NCBI GenBank assembly: GCA_021733835.1
Contig: JAIPKD010000025.1
Span: 1 to 41,388, forward strand
Source: Verrucomicrobiota bacterium
Lineage (GTDB): Bacteria > Verrucomicrobiota > Verrucomicrobiia > Limisphaerales > JAIPKD01
Direction: 5' to 3'
DNA: 41,388 bases
Part shown: positions 8,188 through 16,569 of the stretch, piece after piece
Layout: every line of letters starts with the position of its first letter
Numbering within the stretch: the first letter of the stretch is position 1
Program-made: the position numbers and the translations under genes
The notes under the pieces: model-generated
Told to the model about the DNA's origin: nothing
Database searches by the model: none
The model's input: the letters and a program-made list of their open reading frames with translations, nothing else

Positions 8188-9053
8188 TAACCGAATCGTC
8201 CAGTCACGTAATCTTCTGTTTGTTTATTGGATGGATTGGTGAATATCTTATGGGTTTGGTTGAACTCAATCAGCTCGCCGAGATAGAAGAATGCGGTGTA
8301 ATCGGATATACGCGCCGCTTGTTGCATGTTGTGTGTCACGATTACGATGGTCAGCTTTTCCTTGAGTGTGGTTATCAAGTCTTCAATCTTCGCTGTGGCT
8401 ATCGGATCAAGAGCGCTGCACGGTTCGTCCATGAGCAGGATTTCCGGTTCGACGGCTAGAGCGCGGGCGATGCAAAGGCGTTGTTGTTGTCCGCCGGAGA
8501 GCGATATAGCCGGGCGTTCCAACCTATCCTTGACCTCGTCCCACAGGGCGGCCAGCTTCAGCGATTTTTCGGTTTGTTCTCTTAATATGCGCTTGTTTTT
8601 AACACCGTTTAGTTTAAGTCCCGCCGTTACGTTTTGAGCGATGGACATTGTGGGGAAGGGATTGGACTTTTGAAAGACCATGCCGATTTTCCTGCGTATG
8701 AGTGTGGGGTCGATGTCGGGGGCGTATAGGTTTTGTCCGAGCAGATTGATTCGGCCGTCCATGCGCGCGCCGAGCACGAGTTCATGCATGCGGTTCAGGC
8801 AGCGGATGAATGTGGACTTACCGCATCCGCTGGGGCCGATTATCGCCGTTACGGCGTTGGAGGGGATGTGCAGGTTTACGTCGTGCAGGACATGATGGTT
8901 CCCGAACCAGACATTCAGGTCGCATACATCGAAGGCCCGGTTTATTTGATTGGATTGCGGCGTGTCGTGCGAATTCCGGATGTGCGCCGCACTTTGTGTG
9001 GATGTCTGGTTTGCGGCTGGATTATGTTTTTGTTCTTCCATTATCAGGTTCAT
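8187..9053 (-). CDS. pstB: Phosphate ABC transporter ATP-binding protein PstB
   Basis: PstB is the ATPase of the PstSCAB high-affinity phosphate importer at the inner face of the membrane. Walker A is GPSGCGKST (residues 73-81), the Q-loop lies in [11 protein letters not shown], the ABC signature is LSGGQQQR, Walker B is [13 protein letters not shown] and the switch His is in [17 protein letters not shown]. PstB-specific features include [10 protein letters not shown] and the phosphate-transporter spacing of [10 protein letters not shown]. The N-terminus is about 40 residues longer than typical and rich in polar residues ([12 protein letters not shown]). An ATG at codon 5 is an alternative start, but neither removes the extension. 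It follows pstA by 11 bp. Confidence 0.96.
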   Translation of the reverse strand: MNLIMEEQKHNPAANQTSTQSAAHIRNSHDTPQSNQINRAFDVCDLNVWFGNHHVLHDVNLHIPSNAVTAIIGPSGCGKSTFIRCLNRMHELVLGARMDGRINLLGQNLYAPDIDPTLIRRKIGMVFQKSNPFPTMSIAQNVTAGLKLNGVKNKRILREQTEKSLKLAALWDEVKDRLERPAISLSGGQQQRLCIARALAVEPEILLMDEPCSALDPIATAKIEDLITTLKEKLTIVIVTHNMQQAARISDYTAFFYLGELIEFNQTHKIFTNPSNKQTEDYVTGRFG

Positions 9054-9064
9054 GCTGATCGGCC

Positions 9065-9916
9065 TTATTTGTTGCTGCCTATATTAATGATAGTACGTAT
9101 ACCGAAATTAATGAACAAGATCATTAGGATCAACACAAGCGCGCCCGCCCAGGCCTGTTGATGCCATTCGTCATATGGGGAGATTGCGTAATTAAAAATC
9201 TGGAGCGGCAGCGCGGCGATCGGTTGATCCAGGCTTTGCGCCCAATATCTGTTGCCGAAAGCAGTGAATAAGAGCGGCGCGGTTTCTCCCGCCACGCGCG
9301 CTTGGGCAAGGAGTACCGATGAGACTATGCCGCGGAACGCGGTTTTCATCACAATGAACACTGTGGTCTTCCACTTCGGTATGCCCAGGGCAAGCGCGGC
9401 TTCCCTGTAATCACGAGGGACGAGGAGCAGGACTTCCTCGGTGGTGCGAAGGATCAACGGAATCATCATGAAACCCAACACTACACCGCCGCTCAGCGCC
9501 GAAAAGCCTTTCATCGGCACGACGATCAATGCGTAAACCACTATGCCCCATACGATCGACGGCACGCCGTTCAGTATGTCGGCCATGAACCGGATCACAC
9601 GATTGAAGTGCGCGTTGCCGTATTCTGAAAGGTACACTCCCCCGAGTACGCCGAAAGGTATGCCGACTGCGGAGGCAAGGCCCAGGAGGATCAATGTGCC
9701 CACTATCGCGTTGGCCATGCCGCCGCCTTTTTCGCCCACGGGCGCCGGGAGGTTCAGGAGGAAATTGAGATCGATAGAACTGATCCCTTCGCTCAGTAGA
9801 TGGAAGAATACGAATCCCAAGGGCGCCACTACCAGAACGGCGCTTAAGACGCAGAGCCCCGATATGAACGTGCTCTTGAGCTTGCGATATCTGTCGTATG
9901 CCGGACTTGTTTGCAT
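9065..9916 (-). CDS. pstA: Phosphate ABC transporter permease PstA
   Basis: PstA forms half of the phosphate channel in the inner membrane. The 283-aa protein has six predicted membrane helices. The permease coupling loop to PstB is seen in the [21 protein letters not shown] stretch (EAA motif), and the family-typical segments [14 protein letters not shown] and [13 protein letters not shown] are present. The gene begins 7 bp after pstC and ends 11 bp before pstB, within the pst operon. The PstA-specific [10 protein letters not shown] distinguishes it from PstC. Confidence 0.95.
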   Translation of the reverse strand: MQTSPAYDRYRKLKSTFISGLCVLSAVLVVAPLGFVFFHLLSEGISSIDLNFLLNLPAPVGEKGGGMANAIVGTLILLGLASAVGIPFGVLGGVYLSEYGNAHFNRVIRFMADILNGVPSIVWGIVVYALIVVPMKGFSALSGGVVLGFMMIPLILRTTEEVLLLVPRDYREAALALGIPKWKTTVFIVMKTAFRGIVSSVLLAQARVAGETAPLLFTAFGNRYWAQSLDQPIAALPLQIFNYAISPYDEWHQQAWAGALVLILMILFINFGIRTIINIGSNK

Positions 9917-9923
9917 TGGTCGA

Positions 9924-10886
9924 TCAAGTGGACTTAGAGCCCGATGGTGATGTCATCCCGTAGATAAAGACCCTGGCTATTATGTTTGTTAGTATCGTAA
10001 CGCCGAGCAGCACCAGTCCTATTTCGAAGAGCACGGACAAATAGATATCCGTCGTCGCTTCGGTGAATTCGTTGGCTATCACACTGGCAAGTGTATAACC
10101 GGGAGCGAAAAGGGAAGCGGCAATCTCGGGGCGATTTCCGATTACCATCGTCACCGCCATTGTTTCACCCAGCGCGCGGCCGAGGCCGAGCACCGCCGCG
10201 CCCATTAAGCCGCGCTTGGCATAGCTTAAGACGGCGATTCGTATTACCTCCCACCTGGTCGCGCCGAGCGCGTATGCCGCTTCCCTTTGCAGGTCAGGAA
10301 CTGACTCGAGTATTTCTCGTGAAACGGATGTAATTATCGGCAAAATCATTATTGCCACGATAATCCCGGCCGAGAGCATGCCTACGCCGTAAATAGGACC
10401 TTCGAAGATAGGCAGAAATCCCAGCACGCTTTCCAGCCACGGGTAGATATAGTTCCTCAAAAAAGGGATCAAAACGAATATCCCCCATAAACCGAATATG
10501 ACGCTGGGCACCGCCGCGAGCATTTCGACAAGTGATATTACCGGCCGCCTTAAGCGCAGCGGTGCGAATTCGGTGAGGAATACAGACGTCCCGATGCTCA
10601 ACGGCACGGCTATTATCAGTGCCAGGACGGACGACACGACCGTGCCGTAAATGAACGGAAGTGCGCCGAACTCCTCATGCACGGGGTCCCAGCTCGATGT
10701 TACAAGGAACCTCCAACCGTATTCTTTAATGGCTGGATACGATCCGCGTACAAGGTTCCATATGACTATGAATAAGAGGAGGCCGACGGAAAACGCCATG
10801 GCGGCTGTGAACCATTTAAACATGCGATCGGGTATCTTGTTCGTGCCCGGTATCGCTTGTAAGATATGTGTTCGTCGGTTTTCCAT
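9924..10886 (-). CDS. pstC: Phosphate ABC transporter permease PstC
   Basis: PstC is the other permease of the phosphate importer. The 320-aa protein has a first helix at about residues 27-47, a periplasmic loop with SWDPVHEEFGALPFIYG, the AAVPSVIFGLWG segment, and the coupling EAA loop EAAYALGATRWEVIRIAV followed by GRALGETMAVTMVIGN. All are hallmarks of PstC. It starts 92 bp after pstS; that gap holds a small GCC-ttc-GGC hairpin but no clear terminator, so pstS and pstCAB are probably one transcript with possible processing that leaves more pstS message. Confidence 0.95.
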   Translation of the reverse strand: MENRRTHILQAIPGTNKIPDRMFKWFTAAMAFSVGLLLFIVIWNLVRGSYPAIKEYGWRFLVTSSWDPVHEEFGALPFIYGTVVSSVLALIIAVPLSIGTSVFLTEFAPLRLRRPVISLVEMLAAVPSVIFGLWGIFVLIPFLRNYIYPWLESVLGFLPIFEGPIYGVGMLSAGIIVAIMILPIITSVSREILESVPDLQREAAYALGATRWEVIRIAVLSYAKRGLMGAAVLGLGRALGETMAVTMVIGNRPEIAASLFAPGYTLASVIANEFTEATTDIYLSVLFEIGLVLLGVTILTNIIARVFIYGMTSPSGSKST

Positions 10887-10978
10887 TTTGCCGATCTCTG
10901 GTGTGGTTTTCTACATTTAAGAATGCCTTCGGCTAAGCGCCTGCCTCCGTCGTATTAGCATGTTACCTCGTCGCGGAT

Positions 10979-12037
10979 TTAGTACTTAATCTGATCGATT
11001 TTTTCGAGGACGCGCTGACGCAGGTTTGTACTTAACGGCGCGTAATCGAGATCGGGCGCGATGTCCTGTCCATCTGTCAGCGCCCATTTCAGGAATTGGA
11101 CGATATGCCTGCCCTTTCTAGGGTCGGGTTGATTCTCGTAAACAAGAAGCCATGTAGCGCCCGAGATTGGATACGCGTTTTCACCGGCGGTGTTTATTAT
11201 CGAAAACCTGAAGTCGTCCGGTATGTCCGCGCCGCTCATTGCCGCTGTCACTGATTCGGCGGAAGGCGAAATAAAGTTCCCAGCGGCGTTCTTGATATCC
11301 GCAAAGGCGAGGTCGTTATGCATGGCATAGATCAGCTCGACGTAACCGATTGCGCCGGGCGACTGCTTGATCTGGCCCGCAACGCCTTCGTTGCCTTTGC
11401 CGCCAAGGCCGGTCGGCCATCGGACGGATTTACCTGCGCCGACTTTTTGCTTCCAATCTGAGCTGACGCCGGAGAGGTAACTCGTGAATATATAGCTGGT
11501 ACCGCTGCCGTCGGAGCGGTGCACTACCAGTATATCTTCGTCCGGTAGTTCGACATCCGGATTCAATTCGGCGATGCGCTGGTCGTTCCATTTCTTGATT
11601 TTGCCGAGAAAGATATCCGCCACTGTCGACCCGTTGAGCTTGAGTTTAATATCTTTTTCGAGGTTATAGGATACGACTACGGCCCCGGCTACGGTGGGGA
11701 TATGGAGAAGATTGCCGCGCGCCTTTGCCAGGCTTTCATCGCTCATCGGCGCGTCGGATGCGCCGAAGCCGACCGTTTGCGCTATGATTTGGTTTTGTCC
11801 GCCGCCGGAGCCGATGGACTGATAGTTGAACCGCACTGATGGGTCCACTTTTATATATTCGTTGAACCACTTCGAGTAAAGCGGGTAGGGGAATGTTGCG
11901 CCGGCGCCGTTAATGAGTATCGTTCCGGATTCACGGCCGGTGTCGGGGCCTTGGCTTGAATCGGATGGTTTACAACCCATCGCAATGGCCGCGATCAGGG
12001 CTGTTCCAATTAAGATAGGTTTTAATGTCTGTTTCAT
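10979..12037 (-). CDS. pstS: Periplasmic phosphate-binding lipoprotein PstS
   Basis: PstS captures phosphate in the periplasm and hands it to PstCA. The signal peptide MKQTLKPILIGTALIAAIAM ends in the lipobox IAMG-C, so it is probably a lipoprotein. Phosphate-binding signatures are GAGATFPYPLYSKWF, YQSIGSGGGQNQI, GASDAPMS and the loop RSDGSGTSYIFTSYL. I prefer the ATG at 12037 over the upstream in-frame ATG at 12064. The Pho-box array ends only 22 bp before 12064, leaving no room for a -10 element, transcription start and leader. From 12037 the distance (49 bp) agrees with the porin gene (52 bp). Expression should rise on phosphate starvation. Confidence 0.95.
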   Translation of the reverse strand: MKQTLKPILIGTALIAAIAMGCKPSDSSQGPDTGRESGTILINGAGATFPYPLYSKWFNEYIKVDPSVRFNYQSIGSGGGQNQIIAQTVGFGASDAPMSDESLAKARGNLLHIPTVAGAVVVSYNLEKDIKLKLNGSTVADIFLGKIKKWNDQRIAELNPDVELPDEDILVVHRSDGSGTSYIFTSYLSGVSSDWKQKVGAGKSVRWPTGLGGKGNEGVAGQIKQSPGAIGYVELIYAMHNDLAFADIKNAAGNFISPSAESVTAAMSGADIPDDFRFSIINTAGENAYPISGATWLLVYENQPDPRKGRHIVQFLKWALTDGQDIAPDLDYAPLSTNLRQRVLEKIDQIKY

Positions 12038-12085
12038 AACAATTCGGTTGAGTTTATTTTTCATCCAGTCAAATTAATCTTATTA

Positions 12086-12114
12086 ATGTTACATACCTGT
12101 TCGGTTGATGTTAC
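12086..12114 (-). promoter_or_regulatory. Pho box array upstream of pstS
   Basis: On the minus strand GTAACAT occurs twice, exactly 22 bp apart (plus-strand ATGTTAC at 12086-12092 and 12108-12114). A weaker middle unit CGAACAG lies between them at 11-bp phase and shares AACA. Three direct repeats of 7 bp with 4-bp spacers is the classic PhoB-binding architecture. A GATTAAT, also found after the porin Pho box, is a plausible -10 region downstream. Assignment rests on spacing, repeat identity, the pst gene behind it and the phoB gene in the same cluster. Confidence 0.8.
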
Positions 12115-12144
12115 GAATTGGCGAAATACCATGCGGCATCGGCA

Positions 12145-13482
12145 CTAGAACTTCCATTTCATATCCAATTGCAACAGTTGGAAGTCGTTCATATTCGATG
12201 TCTTGATATCGCCGGCGCCGCCGGTACCGATGGATTTGTTGATACGGTCGGCGTTTGCGTAGGTCACATTTGCGCTGATATTGTCTGTGACCGCGTAGCC
12301 GAACTTGACGACGAATCCCTCGAGGTTGAGTTTCGAATCGAACAAATCCGAATCGATCAGGTTGGGGTCAAGGGAAAACAGTTCAGCATGTTGCCAGTAC
12401 GCTTTACCTTCCCAAGAGCCCTTGTTATTTAGTTTGCCCATGCTCAAGCCGGCCTGGTAGGCAATGCCCTCCCGGTCGGTTCCGGCCGGTACGCCCCCCG
12501 CGGCAATTGCGGCGTCCCTGCGTTTTCCGGCTTGGGTGTTTATCGCAAAGTCAGCGAAGGCCTTCATGGGTAGATTCGCCACTTTGAAGTTGTACTCGAC
12601 GGGTACCTCGACAACGAGTAGGTCGTTGATACCGGAGAAATTACCCGCCGGTGTGAATGCACTGTTGAACCCAGGTACGTTGTCGCCTTGACCGGTGTAA
12701 TTGTAAACAATCGGCGCGATCCGGAGCGACATCTCGTCATTGAACTTATAAGCGCCGCCCACCTGCCATGCAAGGAGGAACGCATCGCCATCCAACGCGC
12801 CTGCCCCGAACGGATTCTCCGGGTTCGCGTCATCGTAAACGAACTGTCCGAATGTACCGAAGAGTTCGTAGTTATCATTGCTGTATTTGAAACGCTCCGA
12901 TAAACCCTCGGGATTCAAATCTCCGTCCCAAACCATTGATGACGTCTCGAGCGGATTCGCCATGCGCCCTGCCTCGAGTGTCAGCCAATCGGCGGCATGC
13001 CAACCGAGGTATACCCTGCCGACATTGATTCCATCGCTGCCCTTGCCGAACGGGCCGGCATCGTCGCCGATCGTTACATTTGTCGAGCGCGGACTATCGC
13101 TTGTTTCCAGTCGCACGCCGTAATAAAAGTCGTCTTTATACTCTCCCTTGACGCCGAGACGCAACCGATAGCGGAATCGCTGTCTTGACATAGTGTCGCT
13201 GGTCGGGTCTTGGCCCTTTCTGAATTCGTACCTGATACGCGCGTCACCGAAGAACTGGAAGGTTTTAACGGAATCGTTTGTTTCGAATTTAGGGAGGTTG
13301 TCTTCCTCAGTTTTCAGTTCAGCGTCTATCTCCTCGGCTTCGTCGGTCGTTAGTATTCCCTTATCCACAAGTTTGTTGATAAGGGCGTTGTAGTCATCGG
13401 CCTGTGCGGTTACACCCATGGCCGTGGCGGCAAGCACGCTTGCCATGACGAGTCTGATAATGCGTTTCTGTTTTGTTTTCAT
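12145..13482 (-). CDS. Outer-membrane porin, probably phosphate-regulated
   Basis: The protein is a beta-barrel porin of about 445 aa. It starts with a basic n-region and signal peptide (IIRLVMASVLAATAMGVTAQA, cleavage after AQA). A short predicted helix follows (NALINKLVDKGILTTDEAEEID), as seen in putative porins of this type. Alternating strand repeats such as FGDARIRYEF, FRYRLRLGVKGEY and NISANVTYANADR lead to a terminal strand ending in Phe (LLQLDMKWKF), the usual BAM signal. The ORF track begins at a TTG at 13494; the ATG at 13482 is a better start. A Pho-box array lies 52 bp upstream, and the gene sits directly before pstS. It may therefore admit phosphate or anions like OprP/OprO, although that selectivity is inferred from regulation and position only. 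Confidence 0.88.
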   Translation of the reverse strand: MKTKQKRIIRLVMASVLAATAMGVTAQADDYNALINKLVDKGILTTDEAEEIDAELKTEEDNLPKFETNDSVKTFQFFGDARIRYEFRKGQDPTSDTMSRQRFRYRLRLGVKGEYKDDFYYGVRLETSDSPRSTNVTIGDDAGPFGKGSDGINVGRVYLGWHAADWLTLEAGRMANPLETSSMVWDGDLNPEGLSERFKYSNDNYELFGTFGQFVYDDANPENPFGAGALDGDAFLLAWQVGGAYKFNDEMSLRIAPIVYNYTGQGDNVPGFNSAFTPAGNFSGINDLLVVEVPVEYNFKVANLPMKAFADFAINTQAGKRRDAAIAAGGVPAGTDREGIAYQAGLSMGKLNNKGSWEGKAYWQHAELFSLDPNLIDSDLFDSKLNLEGFVVKFGYAVTDNISANVTYANADRINKSIGTGGAGDIKTSNMNDFQLLQLDMKWKF

Positions 13483-13533
13483 TTTATTTGGCAAAGTTTA
13501 ATTATCACTTCGGAATACTGATATTAATCCGAA

Positions 13534-13573
13534 GTTACAGAACAAGGGAATTTATGTTACAAAACGGTAACAA
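13534..13573 (-). promoter_or_regulatory. Pho box array upstream of the porin gene
   Basis: Read on the minus strand, the array is TTGTTAC-N4-TTGTAAC-N15-CTGTAAC. The three units begin at offsets 0, 11 and 33, so they fill positions 1, 2 and 4 of an 11-bp ladder whose third rung (ATTCCCT) is degenerate. The same GTAAC core and phasing occur before pstS. GATTAAT follows 4 bp after the last unit and could serve as a -10 element. This is the best-defined regulatory site in the window. Confidence 0.82.
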
Positions 13574-13715
13574 TCGTATCCTTTCCGGCTATAACGCAAT
13601 TTTTAAGGTGGATTAGACGAGTGATTAAATGGAAATTCCAAATCTATCGCAAAAAGCGCCGGATAAACCTCGTAGACGGAGCCGATGATATCACCTGCTA
13701 TTGCGCCGAGCATAA

Positions 13716-13740
13716 GCCGTATGTTTTTATAACATGCGGC
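13716..13740 (-). terminator. Possible hairpin terminator after the Gfo/Idh/MocA gene
   Basis: GCCGTATGT (13716-13724) and ACATGCGGC (13732-13740) form a 9-bp stem with one wobble/mismatch and a 7-nt AT loop, 60 bp beyond the oxidoreductase stop. No U-tract follows on the minus strand, so it may be an RNA-stability hairpin or a Rho-type end and not a true intrinsic terminator. Confidence 0.4.
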
Positions 13741-13800
13741 ACGGCCGCGGGTACGGCCGCGCCTAACGTGGTTTTTAGAGTGTGGTCGATTGATTACACC

Positions 13801-15099
13801 TTAAACCTTCGGGTATGTCCATGGGTCGCGATATTCGCGTTTCAACAGTTTATTGGCGTCCGGGTCGCCGATCACTGTCTCTTTTTCGCCGTCCCAACTG
13901 ATGCTGCGTCCCAGTTTCAACGAGAGCATGGCGAGCAGGCTCATGTTGGTTGAGTGATGTCCTATTTCTATGTCGCACACAGGGCGTTGTCCTGTCTTGA
14001 TACACTTAAGGAAGTCGGCGAACAGCTCTTTAATGTTCTGCTGATCGGGTTCATGCAGTTCCGGTTCCCAGTGTTTTTGCTTTTTGTTTTGACTGGTGGG
14101 ATAGAATGTGGCGCCGTCGAGCCAGCCGAGGTGGAGCGTGCCTTCGGTGCCGTAGAAGTAGCATCCTATATTGGTGGACTCGGCCTTGTTCCCGGCATAG
14201 AACCTGTGTTCCCAAGTGGCGATGAAAGACTCGAACTCGAACGTGGCGACCTGCGTGTCGGGCGCATCCGTCGAGTCCTGTTTAATGAAGCGTCCGCCCG
14301 TCGAACTGATGTTGCGCGGATATTTTTCTTCCGTCCACCAGAGTATCTGGTCGAGCCAGTGAATCCCCCAATCAGCTATCTGACCGTTGGCGTAGTCGAG
14401 GAATTGCCTGAAGCCGCGCGGGTGGATCGCCGGATTAAACGGGCGGTACGGGGCGGGGCCGCACCACATATTCCAGTCAAGGCCCTCGGGTATCTCCTCG
14501 TTCGGCGTAGGCTTGCCCGGGCCGCCCGGATAGTGAACAAATGACCTTACCATGCCGATCTTACCCAGTCCGCCCGAGCGCAGAAAGTTCATCGCTGCGA
14601 TGTTGTGAGGTGATACGCGACGGTGTGTGCCTACTTGGACGACGCGGTCGTTTTCCCTGGCGGCCTTTACCATTGCCAGGCCTTCAAGGACGGTGTGGCT
14701 GATCGGCTTCTCGACGTAAACGTGGGCACCCGCGTTCACGGCGGCGATGGTTATGAGCGGATGCCAATGATCGGGTGTGGCGACTATGGCGATGTCCGGT
14801 TTCTCTTTCTCCAGAAGCTCGCGATAGTCGGTGTAGCATTTGGGCTTGTCGCCGGTTAGTTTTTCGACACGCTCAGCGGCCGGTTCAAGGAAACGCTTGT
14901 CCACATCACAAAGCGCCGTCATCTTGCATTCGCCCGATTCGATGGCGTATTTCATGATATTCTTGCCCCACCAACCGGCGCCGATAAGAGCTGTGCGGTA
15001 TTTCTTGTCCGTTGCCGCGCGTGTCGACGGCATTGCGCTCAATGCTATTCCCGTTGCTATGGAAGATTTAAGAAATTCTCGACGATTTGTTTTCATCAT
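13801..15099 (-). CDS. Tat-exported Gfo/Idh/MocA-family oxidoreductase
   Basis: This 432-aa protein begins with a twin-arginine signal, NRREFLKSS followed by GIALSAMPSTRAA, so it is probably exported folded to the periplasm. The NAD(P)-binding Rossmann fold starts at TALIGAGWWGKN, and the family's EKP motif is at residues 130-132 (VYVEKPISHT), preceded by ATPDHWH. The C-terminal half has the alpha/beta sugar-binding domain (WNMWCGPAPYRPFNP, DWGIHWLDQILWW) typical of the large PVC-bacterial subfamily. Substrate is unknown; relatives act on sugars, inositols or polysaccharide-derived units. GAGAGG sits 4 bp before the tandem ATGs. It is transcribed toward the porin but separated by a 300-bp gap with its own promoter, so it is probably not in the Pho operon. 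Confidence 0.9.
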   Translation of the reverse strand: MMKTNRREFLKSSIATGIALSAMPSTRAATDKKYRTALIGAGWWGKNIMKYAIESGECKMTALCDVDKRFLEPAAERVEKLTGDKPKCYTDYRELLEKEKPDIAIVATPDHWHPLITIAAVNAGAHVYVEKPISHTVLEGLAMVKAARENDRVVQVGTHRRVSPHNIAAMNFLRSGGLGKIGMVRSFVHYPGGPGKPTPNEEIPEGLDWNMWCGPAPYRPFNPAIHPRGFRQFLDYANGQIADWGIHWLDQILWWTEEKYPRNISSTGGRFIKQDSTDAPDTQVATFEFESFIATWEHRFYAGNKAESTNIGCYFYGTEGTLHLGWLDGATFYPTSQNKKQKHWEPELHEPDQQNIKELFADFLKCIKTGQRPVCDIEIGHHSTNMSLLAMLSLKLGRSISWDGEKETVIGDPDANKLLKREYRDPWTYPKV

Positions 15100-15550
15100 T
15101 ACCTCTCGATTGTTTTTGTTTCTTGAGGAATAATATCCGACAAATTACATTCCGATTCAACTGCAATTCAGTGTGATATACTCTCACGAAACTCTGTTGA
15201 GCTTTTGTGAGAGAAAAAGCCTCTCGGTAAGGGCGCAAGAAACGCAAAGAAGTTTCGACTCCGGTTTCGTTCACGTACACGTACACGTTCTCGTTCACGA
15301 TTCCGATTATTCGCAGTCGATGATACTATACGATAAACGGGGACATGAAAGGAAACGTGTACGCGAACGGGAGAGGGGAGCGGAGCGCGACTGTGTCCGA
15401 AGGATCAGCCGCAGCGGCTCTCTCCTCCTGGGAGGAGATATAGAGATGGGTAGGACCACTACACCACTCCGAGACAATTAAATTCGAAATGAGAATCATG
15501 TTGTAAGCGGCGTACTTTAATGGATATTACTGCAATTTGAAAGAGATTGG
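15100..15550. other. Intergenic region between oxidoreductase and rhomboid genes
   Basis: This 451-bp gap lies between divergent genes. Its centre (about 15252-15369) is the second palindromic repeat copy. Downstream of the repeat is a purine-rich stretch (gagaggggagcggagcg) and a CTCTCTCCTCCTGGGAGGAGA inverted repeat near 15418-15438, a strong short hairpin. No protein or known RNA family was recognised. ORFs reported here, including one reading MNENVYVYVNETG on the minus strand, are translations of the repeat. Confidence 0.55.
15252..15369. repeat. MITE/REP-like imperfect palindrome, copy B
   Basis: Homologous to 782-885. Segment 15303-15339 is the inverted counterpart of 810-846 (33 of 37 identities, with the perfect 19-mer GATTATTCGCAGTCGATGA). 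The arms CGTTCACGTACACGT (15268-15282) and ACGTGTACGCGAACG (15355-15369) pair at 14 of 15 positions. A tandem ACGTAC/ACGTTC expansion makes the left arm longer than in copy A. Left flank AAACGCAAAGAAG also resembles the flank of copy A (AAACGCGGAGAAG). The outer boundary on the right is uncertain. Confidence 0.65.
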
Positions 15551-16462
15551 TTGGTTTTGAGAAGGATTGATAATATTCATACAGACGGAGACGAACAGGG
15601 CTATCCGTCCGCGATAACGGCGTTCAGCCGGAAGCAGGCGATGGAATGGAGTCTGGTGCTGATGAGTCAGGGCATAGAGTCGACTATTGTCCGATCGCCC
15701 GAGTACCGTTGTTATTTTCTCGTGGTCGCCGAGGAGCAGTATAAGGAGGCGGAGCGGATAATTCGAATTTACCAGATCGAGAACAGGGGTTGGGGTTGGC
15801 GGAGAAAGATCGCTGAATCACGGATCGAATTCCACTGGGGCAGCCTTGTTTGGTGTGTAATGTTGGCGGTCGTATTCGCCGCTCAGGCGTTTCTCGGCGA
15901 GCAGTTTACGAAATCGGGACTGATGGATAACGAGCTGTTCGTCAGTGGTGAATGGTGGCGTGCGTTTACGGCGGTGACGTTACATGCGGATTTGGGGCAT
16001 TTAGGCGCTAACTTAACGATAGGATTGGTATTCTGGGGATTGGCGATGGGGCGATACGGTCCCGGTACGGCCCTATTGTCCGCTTTCCTGGCGGGTGTAT
16101 TTGGGAATTTGGCCGGTGTTATAGTTTACGGCACACCACACCTGAGCCTCGGCGCCTCCGGAATGGTGATGGGCGGGCTCGGGATCGTTGCCGTCCAGAT
16201 CGTCCCCTCGGCATGGCGCAGTCCCCTGGCCGCGCGTATAATTGTACCGAGCATTTCCGGGGGTGTGTTGCTTATGGTGCTGCTCGGGTTTTCACCGGAG
16301 TCAGACGTAATAGCACATGTCGGCGGATTTATCGGCGGACTCGTTTTAGGGGTGGTCATCGGCTTTTTTCCGGATGCATGGATAAAAAACGATAAGGTCA
16401 ACCTATTATGTGTGTGCGTGCTGATAGCATGCGTCGCCGTGCCTTGGGCAATCGCTTTTTGA
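15551..16462 (+). CDS. Rhomboid-family intramembrane serine protease with N-terminal cytosolic domain
   Basis: The protein (303 aa) has six or seven membrane helices from about residue 95 on. It carries the rhomboid signatures: WWRAFT (WR at 136-137), the H-x3-N pair in LHADLGHLGANL (His150, Asn154), catalytic Ser203 in LGASGMVMGG and catalytic His256 in IAHVGGFIGG. It should cleave transmembrane substrates within the inner membrane. The first 80-90 residues form a soluble domain (AMEWSLVLMSQGIESTIVRS) resembling small DUF2007-like signal domains fused to rhomboids in other phyla. The start is a TTG at 15551 with AAAGAGA upstream; a second in-frame TTG two codons later is possible. It stands alone; substrate unknown. 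Confidence 0.88.
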   Translation: MVLRRIDNIHTDGDEQGYPSAITAFSRKQAMEWSLVLMSQGIESTIVRSPEYRCYFLVVAEEQYKEAERIIRIYQIENRGWGWRRKIAESRIEFHWGSLVWCVMLAVVFAAQAFLGEQFTKSGLMDNELFVSGEWWRAFTAVTLHADLGHLGANLTIGLVFWGLAMGRYGPGTALLSAFLAGVFGNLAGVIVYGTPHLSLGASGMVMGGLGIVAVQIVPSAWRSPLAARIIVPSISGGVLLMVLLGFSPESDVIAHVGGFIGGLVLGVVIGFFPDAWIKNDKVNLLCVCVLIACVAVPWAIAF

Positions 16463-16569
16463 TCGATGGAAACTACGAAATACGCGAAAATGTTGAATGT
16501 AAGCACAGCCGAATATATTATTCTGATATATAAATGTGAGAAACAGTTGGCTTAAATGTACTGCGAATT

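Larger units (their letters stand above)
13483..13800. other. Intergenic region upstream of the porin
   Basis: The 318-bp gap holds the porin Pho box (13534-13573), an 8-bp inverted repeat ACTTCGGA/TCCGAAGT (13507-13514 and 13528-13535) just downstream of it, and a hairpin below the oxidoreductase stop (13716-13740). Short alternating GC-rich motifs (cggccgcgggtacggccgcg) lie near 13745. The ORFs called here are not convincing. Confidence 0.6.

Noticed and set aside
13954-14544. 196-aa plus-strand ORF
   Set aside because: Antisense to the Gfo/Idh/MocA oxidoreductase, with no supporting motif.
15068-15298. 76-aa minus-strand ORF MNENVYVYVNETG
   Set aside because: The similarity to the peptide at 810 reflects the shared DNA repeat, not a protein family.
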